Part shown: positions 1 to 9,100 of the stretch, one piece after another
Layout of the letters: each line of letters begins with the position of its first letter
Position numbering within the stretch: position 1 is the first letter of the stretch
Origin: JBBRLG01 sp038231495
Lineage (GTDB): Bacteria > Planctomycetota > Planctomycetia > Gemmatales > Gemmataceae
NCBI GenBank assembly: GCA_038231495.1
Contig: JBBRLG010000196.1
Coordinates: 1-11,959 of the forward strand
DNA: 11,959 nucleotides
Reading direction: 5' to 3'
Notes under the pieces: generated by a model
Told to the model about the DNA's origin: nothing
Seen by the model: only the letters and a program-made list of their open reading frames with translations
Databases searched by the model: none
Position numbers and translations under genes: made by a program

Positions 1-1
1 C

Positions 2-136
2 CCTCCGCCCCCCTCCTGATTGCGCCCCCGACCTCCGAGCTCGACCCGTTCCGCACCACACTTTGGCGCCACGCCGCTCGGCCGCTCCGTGTTGGCCGCC
101 CTCCGCCGCGCCCTGCCCGCCGCCGCCGGTGGTTGT
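2..136 (-). other. Gly/Ala/Arg-rich tail running off the window edge
   Basis: Residues 3942-3986 are low complexity. A TTTGGGGQGAAEGGQHGAAE run is followed by an Arg/Gly/Ser-rich stretch ending SGAQSGGRR. It stays open to the edge. It reads either as a flexible linker to a further domain or as the result of a frame change near the contig end, because its composition differs from everything upstream. Neither alternative minus-strand frame gives a clearly better protein. Confidence 0.4.
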
Positions 137-3100
137 GCTACCGGGGTTGAGGTTCACGACGATGGTACTGTTGGCGGCCCCGAAGCCGAGCAGGTCGAAG
201 TACAGGGTGGCCTGCGTGCCGGCCTTGACGCCGTGCAGGTCCACGGTGACGGTGATGGTGTCGTTCAACGACATCGTCTGGCCGGACGCCGACGCGGTGG
301 CGACCGTGACCGCGGGACTATAGAAGACCTCGCCGGTCTGCTGCACGTTAAGGAAGGCGTCGGTGGCGCTTAGCCCGGTCGCGGTGCCGACGAGCGACTG
401 CATGGTGGCCGCGTCGAGCAGTGCGACCTCAAAGGCGTCGCCGGGCGCGAGCGGCCCGCCGCCGGCCAGGGTCGCGCGGGTAATGGTGAACTGGAACGTC
501 GTGACGCCTGCGGGGATGACAAAGGTTCGCCACACGCCGGTGTTGAAGCGGGCGTCCTCGTTGAGCGTGACCACGTCGCCGCCGACAGTGCCGGTGCCGC
601 GCGTCTTGAAGCCTTCGTTGGGCGCGGCGGCGTCGGTGACGATGAGTTGATCCGTCCGCAGGCGGGCCGGTACGGCGTCGGAAATCGAACGGGTAGCGCC
701 TGCCGGCAATCCGGCGAGGTCAACGGGCGTGTTCCGCACCGTGGTGATGAGGCGCGCATCGAGGTCCGTCGGCAATTCGCGGACCGAAGGCAGCAGGGTC
801 GCGTTCATTAGGTCGTTCGGGTATGCAGTGCTGCTCAGGTGGTCCGAATCGCCGGGGTCGAGCGCGGCGGTGAAGTCGGAGCCGACGAACAGCTGCGAGC
901 CGTCGATCGTCCGGACGTGACTTTGGAAACCGGGGTTGGCATCGAAGAAGCCGAGGAGGTGGCCCGTCTCGTGCTCGACGACGGTCAGGAGGTCGTAACG
1001 ACCGTAGGCGGCACTGCCCGGTTGAGCCGCCATCGCAGTGGCGGTGAGGGGCTGACCGAATTCGCCGTTGTTTAGTGGCGTCGGATCGACGAACCAGCCG
1101 CGGCCGGCCGCAGTCGATGACAGCACGATCTCGCCGCCGGCGGGACGACCTTGCTCGTCCCAGGCGGTGATGCGGGCCTCGCCGAGTTCGCCGTTGGGTA
1201 GGTCTTCGACCGATATCGAGATCGGGAACGCCGCGGGCACGGCGACCTGCGACCGCCATTTACCGATCGCCGCCGCCAGGATCAAGTCGAGAGACAATTG
1301 GCCGGTCGCGATGGTGCCTGCCGGCCCGCCAGGACCGCCGGCGGCCGTGTCGGCGGCGTGCAGGAACAGGTCGGGGAATTCGATGTTGTACGAGGTTTCC
1401 GTCTTGTCGAACCCGCTGACGACTTCGTTCACTTTCGTGCTCCCGGTGAGCAACGTCGTGAGGCCGTCCTGCACCTGCTGGAGAATTTGTTTCAGGTCGT
1501 CGGCCTTCGTCTTCAGGTCGTTCAGCGCTGTCTGAACCCGATTCACCAGCAGGTCGCGCAGGTCTGCTAGGTTCCCCGGTGCCGACTGGGCAAGGCCGAC
1601 CAACCCGTCGAGCGCTAGCTGGACGGTTTTCAACTCGTTGCCGACTTGATTTTGGAAGAAATCGTGGAACGCCTGCACCGAATCCTCAAGGTTTTTGATC
1701 GGCACCTCGGCGAGTTGTTCGAGGCTGTTCAATTCTTGATGCAGTTGGTTCAGCTGGTCCCCGACCACGCCTTGCGCTTCGGCGGCCAGTTGTTGGGCCG
1801 TGGCGCCGGCCTGGCTGGCCGTCTGGCTGAGTTGGTCGAGAATGTCCTGCCCGGTCTGCTGAAGTTGTTGGCCCTGTTGTCCGGCCAGCGCCTGAAAGGC
1901 GGTGATCCGGTTGGTGGCGTCGTCAATCATCTTGGGCAGCTTGCCCACAAGATCCTCGGCGGCCAACAAAGCGGCCTTGACGTTGACGAGGTGGACTTCG
2001 GGCGGCGGACCTTTGTAAAGGCGCACCTTCTTCAGAATGCCGGTTACCGCCGCCAGGTAGGTGGCCAGTTTGTGGTTAATTAAATCGCTCAGCGTGTCGG
2101 CCGCCGCAACCACGAAACCCTTTTGGTGCTTCTCAGCCGCCAGCGTTAAATAAGTGACGAACTGGGTGAAGCCGTCCACGTCCTCCGGTGTCTTAAACTG
2201 GCCCACGGCCAGTTCGCCGACGAGCTTAACCAGGTCGGGCACGAATGCCGTCTGGGACGTCAGTCGATAAAGCGGAATTTTGGTGTAAGGGATGTTGATC
2301 GTGATCTCGAAGTTCGACAACTCCAGAAGGACCTTGAACAGCGTAAAGTGGTCGAGCACGAATTTCACCACACCTATGATCTTTTGGCCCCAACTGTTAA
2401 TCGTGAGGGCCGTACTCAAAACGCCGAGAATCGGGTTGAGCGGCGCGTAGGCGTTGATTAGAAAACTTGCGGAGTCCGAAGCAAGCGAGAACAAGACGCT
2501 CGGTATGGAGTCGCGGAGGCTGTTGCGCAATTCCGTGGCCGACTTTTCGACGGACTTGGCCAGGGTGTGAAACTTGGCCGCGCTCTCGAACGCCTGGGTC
2601 AAACCGACGGCCAAAAACTGTTCCCCCTTGAGAAGGGCGAATTGGAGGAACTGTTGCCCCTGGGCGTTGATGTTGAGCTTCTGCCCGGCGTAATTAAGGG
2701 CGGGCGTGTTCACGTTACTGAACAGGTCCACGAGGCCGCTGGTTACCTGCTGATCGACCGTGTTTGCAAACCTCTCCAGCTGCCGGGCGAGCAAGGTTTC
2801 CGCGATGCCGAGCGGCGCCTTAAACAGGACGGCCTCGATCAGCGGTTTGTACGGATTCAGCAGCACACTCACGCCGAGCAGGGAGCCGAACCCGCCAAGC
2901 TTGGCAACCTTTGTCGGGTCGGTGGCGAATTTAGAAAGAACCTTCTTGCCCAGTGCTAGGCCGAACGTGCTGGTCGCCGCCTTGCCGAACACCCACGTCC
3001 GGCCGGTCAAACTCTTGGCGAGTATTTTGCCGACCATATCGGCGAACAAGAACGTAACGAGTAGCGGCAGCTTGCCGGTGGGATCAACGTTGTTGATCGG

Positions 3101-6100
3101 GTCGTTGTGCGTGTAAACATAGCGGTGCAGCGACAGCGGATCGGTCGCGTCGCCGCCGTAGGGGTCCATGCGGTCGAAGCGGCCGGTCGTCGGGTCGTAG
3201 TTGCGGGCGCGCAGGTAGTAGCCGTTGATGCGCGCGTCATAGGACTGACCCGCGAACAACAACTGCGTCGCCGCCGCGGCCGGATCGAAGCCGACCGCGT
3301 TCCCGAATGCGTCGTATTTGTAGTTCGCCGCGACGTGGCCCTGTGCGTCGGTCAACAGCCGCGTCGAGCCGCGACCGTCCGGGGTGATGACGAGCAGGCG
3401 GTTGTCCGCCCCGACCTGGGCGTGAACGGAGTCGCCAATGATGTAGGTCTGCGCAACCGTTCCGTCGGCGTTGCGCTCTTCCAGCACCTGGCTGACGCCA
3501 CTTACGGCGTTGGGATCGACGAGCAACAGCCGCGTGGCGGTCGGGCCGGCCACCCCGTTGACGCTCACCGTGGTGTCGGTGCGTACGCGGTTGCCCTCGG
3601 CGTCGTATGTGTAAACGACCACGGCAACGATGGCGTTGCCCTGGGCGTCGGCGCTGTAGGTGGTCACGCGGCTCAGGTGTTCGTCGAGGTCGTAAGCGCG
3701 CTGCTCGACGACCTTGTTGTTGACGCGTTTTTCGGTCTGCGAGCCGTTGGCGTCATACGCGTAGGTCGTGACCGTGCCCTTACTGGACGTTTCGGAGACG
3801 AACTGGTCGTTGGCGTTGTAGGCGTAACGGACCACCTCCGTGCCCGCCGCCGTCAAGCGGACCAAGCTCGTGCGGTTGCCGGCCAAGTCGTAGTTGTAAT
3901 CGAGCGTATAGTTGGCGTCGGGGCGTCCGCCCGTCACGTCCACCGACTGTTCGTGGACCAACCGACCCGCCGGGTCGTAGCCCCACGTCAGTTGCGTCTG
4001 CGAAACCGTGCCATCGGTCGCGCGAACGGTTTCCAGCGACGAGGTGCGTCGGGCCAAGTGGTCGTAGCCGTAGTCGTACTCGGCCAGCGCGGTGCCGGCG
4101 CCGTCAACCGTGGCGACCGCCAATACTAACCCGTTGGCATCGACGGTGTAATTCGTGGTAGTGCCGTTCGGCAACGTCACGCCGGTGCGGTAGCCGGCGG
4201 CGTTGTAGGCGTACGTTGTCGTCTGGGGCGTTGCCAGCGTCCGGCCGTTAAGCTTCGTGACGGTAATGGCGGTCAGCTGGCCGGTCAGGTTGTAGGTGTA
4301 ATGGGTGTCCGTGTAATCCGTGGACGTTTCCGAAACCTTGCCGGTCACGTCGTCGTAGGCGTAGTGGATCGTGCCTTGCGCCGACGAAATGCTCGTGAGT
4401 CGGTCGGTCGCGTCGTAGCCGTAGTTAACGGTTCCGGTGCGCGAATCGTTCACGCTTGAAACCACGCCGGTGGCGTTGTAGGCGTAGGTAAGCACGTAAT
4501 CGGGCAGGGAGGCGGCGACGTGGGTCGCGTCCTGGTAGAACGAGCGCGAGGCAATTCGGCCGACCCCGTCGTAGCGGTAAACGGTGACGTGGCCGCCGAA
4601 GTCGGTGCGCTCGACGACGATCCCGTCCGCGTTGAAGCCCAGCGATTCGGTCTGTCCGCCCGGCAGCGTTATGCCCGAACGCTGCCCGTCCGCGGTGTAG
4701 GTAAACTGCGTCGAATGGCCCAAGGGGTCGGTGGTGGTGCCGACTTGGCCCGACAGGGGGTCATACGCGAACTGGTAGTCCGGCGCGGCCGGCTTGTTGC
4801 CGTTGAATGGATCGGGCACGGCCGGCAACATCGTGTCGGTCATCTGGCCGAATGCGTCGTAGGCGAACCGCGTGGTGGCGCCGGTGGCGTCCGTCTCCCC
4901 GACCTTGCGGCCCAGCGGGTCGTAGGCAGTCTTCGTGGTCGAACCGTCGGGAAATGTTGTCTGGGTGACGCGCCCGGAGGGGTCGTACTGGAAGGACGTG
5001 ACGCTCCCGTCGGCGTCGCGTTGGTAAGTGCGGCGGCCGACGGCGTCGTAGTGGTAATCCGTCTCGCTACCGTCGGCGTTCACAACGGCCGTCTGGTTGC
5101 CGTCCAGGTCATACCGGAAGGTGTTCGAGCCGTTCTGGTCCGTGGTGGACAGCACTTCGCCGGACGAATCGTAGGTGGTGAGCCGCTCGTCGGTGACGGC
5201 GGCGGCCGAAACGAACCGGCTGGAACTTACCCCAGCCGGCGTGGTCGTCACCGCGATCACCACATGCGACAACACCTGGGCGTCGAGAACGCGGCCGTCG
5301 CCGTCGTAGACGGAATGGGTTCCCTTGGGTGCCGGGCCCGACGGGTAGTAATTGTCCGCTTGGTAGATCAAGTTGTCCTGGTCGTCGTACACGCTCCGCG
5401 AAATGGTCCCGTTGGCGTAGTCCGTCTCTAACAAGTTGCCGCGCGGGTCGAAGACGTAGCGCGTGGTGTTTCCCTGGGCGTCAGTGCTGAGAGTGACCCG
5501 CCCGTCGGCGTCGTACTCGGACTTCACCAGTCCGGAGTCCGTCTGCGTCGTGAGGTCTTTGCCCGACGGTGTATAGGCGGAATTGGTGGTCTTCGTACTG
5601 GTGCCCGTCGGGCTGTGCGGGTCGGCCTGGGTCGTCTGCTCCTTGACGATGTTGCCGTTGGCGTCGTAGGTCACTACGCGCGTCTTGCCGTCGGGGGTCA
5701 AAGCCTGCAGCAGGCGGCCCGCGGCGTCGACCAGGAACGAAGTGTGGTTGCCGGCCGCGTCGATGGACCCCGTCTGGTGCCCGTGGGGGTCGTACTGGTT
5801 CTGCGTCACCTGGCCATTCTCGTCCACGGTCTTGAGGACGTTGCCGTGGGCGTCGTACTCGGTCGTGTTGGTGTGGCCCAGTGCGTCGGTCGTCTTCAGT
5901 AGGCGGCCGGCGTCGTCGTAGGTGAAGTACGTGGGGTTCCCCAGCGGGTCGTCGGTCTCGGTCTCGTTGCCGAACTGGTCGTACTTGTGGGTCGTGGTCA
6001 AAGGCGTGCCGTCGCCGCGGTACGTCGTCTCCGTCAGCACGTTGCCGAACGAGTCGAAGCTGCGGTCGGTGATCGCCCCGGCGGGGTCAATGGTGCGGAT

Positions 6101-9100
6101 GACGTTGCCCTGCGCGTCGTAGACGGCCGTGCTGACGTGGCCCCCCGCGTCGTGGATTCGCTCCGTCCGCACGCCCAGGAGGTGTTCAAAGGTGGTCGTG
6201 TGGCCGTTAACGTCCACGATTTTGGTGAGGCGGCCTTGGTCGTCGTAGTCCGTCCGCTGGCCGCGCCGGCCGAGCGGGTCGTAGACCTCAAGCAGGGTGT
6301 GGTTGGCGTCGTAAGTCAACCGGGTGACGTTGCCGTCCTGGTCGGTGTAGGTCACCAAGTCGCCATAAAAGTCGTACCCGTAGTGGACCTGGTGGCCCAG
6401 GGGATCGGTCGCCGCCGTGACCCGGCCCTTGTCGTCGCGCAGGATCGACAGACCGGAACCGGACGAGTGCTGCACGGAGCCGCTCGCAAAGGTCGTCGTG
6501 TTTCCGTTGGCGTCCGTGACGCTCTCCAGCCCCTTGGTCGTGTCGATAACGTAGACCGTGCCTTCGGCCGTGGTCAACTTCCAGTGAGTCGGGTTGTAGA
6601 CCTTGCCCGTATTCTGGTCGATGAAGTCTACGGGTCCGATCTGCGCCGGGGAAACCAGCACGTCGTTGTTGGTGAGCGCTTCCAGACTTGCGGTCGTTCC
6701 GGAGCCGGGCAGTGCCGTGAAATAGAGGTGCGTGGTCGCCAGCGGCGGCCCGGGGAAGTTGTACTGGACCCCCGTAAAGCCCATGATGAATTTCTGCACG
6801 GTGCCGTCGGGCAGCGTCACGTCTACAAAATCGTTCTGCGTGTTCTGGAAGCTGTAACGGACCCCGCCCGGAATTACCGACAACCCGGGGGGCAATCCGA
6901 TTCCCGGCAAGCCGCCGAAGCCGCCCAGTCCGCCGCCTAGGCCGCCCAGTCCGCCCAGCGGGTCCACTTGCCTGGGAGGGATCACCGTTTGTGTTTCGAT
7001 GAACCCCGCGCCCAGGACCGCGGACGCGGTCAGCTTGACATCGGTCGTGGCCAGGCTCCAACCGAAGCCGAAGTCGCCCGAGGTGTTCTTGTGCCGGCTG
7101 TCATAGGTACGCGTCACGGTGAGCGGGTAGCCCGGAACGAGGACGTTTACATCCTCGTAGGAAACCGTGAAGTTGCCGATCTTGGCGCCGCCCTCCACGT
7201 CGTAAATCTTATCCGCGGTCGATACCCGACCGCTGGTGTCTTCGACGGTCAGACGCACGTCGTAAAAGCCGTTCTCCATCACGGTCGGGTCGATGGTGCC
7301 GAGGGCGGCATTGAGTACCGGCGCGGAACCGGCCGCGAACCGCACCCACTGTTGCTGGCCGACCGCCGAATACTCCAGGGTGTACCGCAGCAGGCTTGGC
7401 GAGTTCGCCGTGCCGATGACATCAGTCGGCAGCGTCACCACCGGCGTCACGGACAACGTGCCGAAGCTCGCGGCCGGTGCCGGCAGGCCGACATCCGCCG
7501 TCAGGAAGACGACTTCCTGGGTCGCGTCACCCTCGTTGCCCTCGGCGTCCCACGCTTTCGCGGTCACCGTGAACACGCCCGCCGTGCCCGACGTGAACGT
7601 CGCCACGCCGGCCGCGTTTAGCGCCACCACGGCACCGTTGATGCGGATTTCTTCGCTGGGCAGCGGCTGGCCGTCGTGCGGGACTGCCACCACCGTGAAC
7701 GTAAGGGTGTCGCCAATTTTTGCCACGGATTGCGTGACGGCCAGCGTCACGTCGGGCCGTAGCAGGTTGGACGGCAGCGTTTCGTCGAGGCGCGTTACCT
7801 TCTTGGCCAGGCTGTTGGTGTTGCCGGCGAGGTCGGTGACCTGGGCCGTGAAGACGTAGTCGCCGAGGTTGGGCAGGTAGACCGGGTAGAAGGTGAAGTT
7901 ACCAGCGGCGTCGGCCGTGGTCTTGGCCCCGGTCTCGGCCAAGGTCACCAGCGCGCCCGGCTTGGTCCGACCGACCAGGGTCACGGTCGGCATCATAGTC
8001 AGGTTGTGGCCGTAGGGCCGGGCGTCCGACGACGCGTCCAGACCGAACCCTTGGATCGCCGGGATCGAGTGGTCCACCGTCACCGTGAACGGGGCCGCGA
8101 ATGGACTGGTGAGGCCGGACGTGGTTTCCGAGGTCGCGGTGAAGAGGTACTGGCCGTCCACCAACGGCCCGACCACCGGGAAGTCGAGTTTACCACCCAC
8201 CGGCGCGGTGGCCTGGCCGACCTGCGTGCCGTTCAGGTACAGGCGCACCAGAGTGCCGGCCGGCGCGGATAACTCCGTCGTAAACGCACGGTTCTGCGTG
8301 ACGCCGTCGTTGTTCAATAGCCCTGTGTCGTCGCCGGGCAGCAAATGTAGGTTCGTCGGCGGCAGGGGCCGCGTGCTGTTCAGCGTGAACGCCAGCGACA
8401 CCACGCCAGACGTGTGGCCGAGGCTGTCGGACGCTTGCAGGGTCAGGGTGTGCGGACCGTCCGCCAGAGCGGTGCCGGCGTTGACCGTCGCCAGGTCGGC
8501 CGCCGTGAACGTGAAGCCGACGCCGTGAAGCGACGCGCGGACATCCACCGTCGCCTTGCCGTCGAGCGCGGCCCGGAACGTGCTGATGCCGCTGGGGTCA
8601 TCGACACTACCCGTGACGGTCGGGTCGTAGGTGATGCCGTCGGTGGTGGAACTGCCCGTGTCGTTGGCCAGCGCCGCGGTGACGACCGGGGCGCTCGTGT
8701 CGGCCGCCGTCGTCGTAATCGCCCGGCTGAACTGGCTCGTGTTGCCGGCCAGGTCGCTCGCGACGACGAGGAACGTCTGCGTGCCGGATGCGAGGGCGAC
8801 GTTGGCGAAAGTAAACTTGCCGTCGTTGCCGGCCTGGGTTTTCTGGATTGGCGTGTTCGAGTCGAACGCGCGAAACAGCGCGACGAGGGTGCCGGCGTCC
8901 GTCTTACCCGTCAGGGCGACGACCTCCAACGCGGTTAGGTTGTCGGGTTGCCCGGTCGGGTGGGAGTTGGTGTCCAGGCCGAGCGTCGGCGTCGCAGGCG
9001 GCGTGGTGCGGACCACCAGCGTCACGGCGGCCGCCGGGGCGCTCCGGTTGCCGGCCACGTCCTCGACCACCGCGGTGATCTGGTGCGTGCCGTCGCCCAG

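Noticed and set aside
2076..2085. AT-rich ttaattaaat as a promoter -10 element or terminator
   Set aside because: It lies inside an uninterrupted coding frame with no paired -35 box, hairpin or following gene. It encodes Asp-Leu-Ile-Asn-His in the helical region.
728..3073. Separate downstream protease gene rather than the same protein
   Set aside because: There is no stop codon between the RHS core and the HExxH motif, and no ribosome-binding site and start pair was evident at the domain boundary. The reading frame is the same throughout.
3107..4129. Plus-strand open frame of 340 codons
   Set aside because: It lies exactly antisense to the YD repeats and RHS core, and its Val/Arg/Gly-rich translation is the reverse reading of repeated Tyr-Asp-Ala-Asn-Gly codons. 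No domain is recognisable.
3362..6420. Short, regularly spaced DNA repeats resembling a CRISPR or tandem array
   Set aside because: The periodic elements (such as gttgccgttggcgtcgta) are degenerate and vary in spacing by whole codons; they are the coding trace of YDANGN-type protein repeats.
5987..6940. Plus-strand open frame of 317 codons, and a similar one at 4,520-5,431
   Set aside because: Both are antisense shadows of the YD array in GC-rich DNA, where stop codons are scarce; the translations are compositionally biased and unrecognisable.
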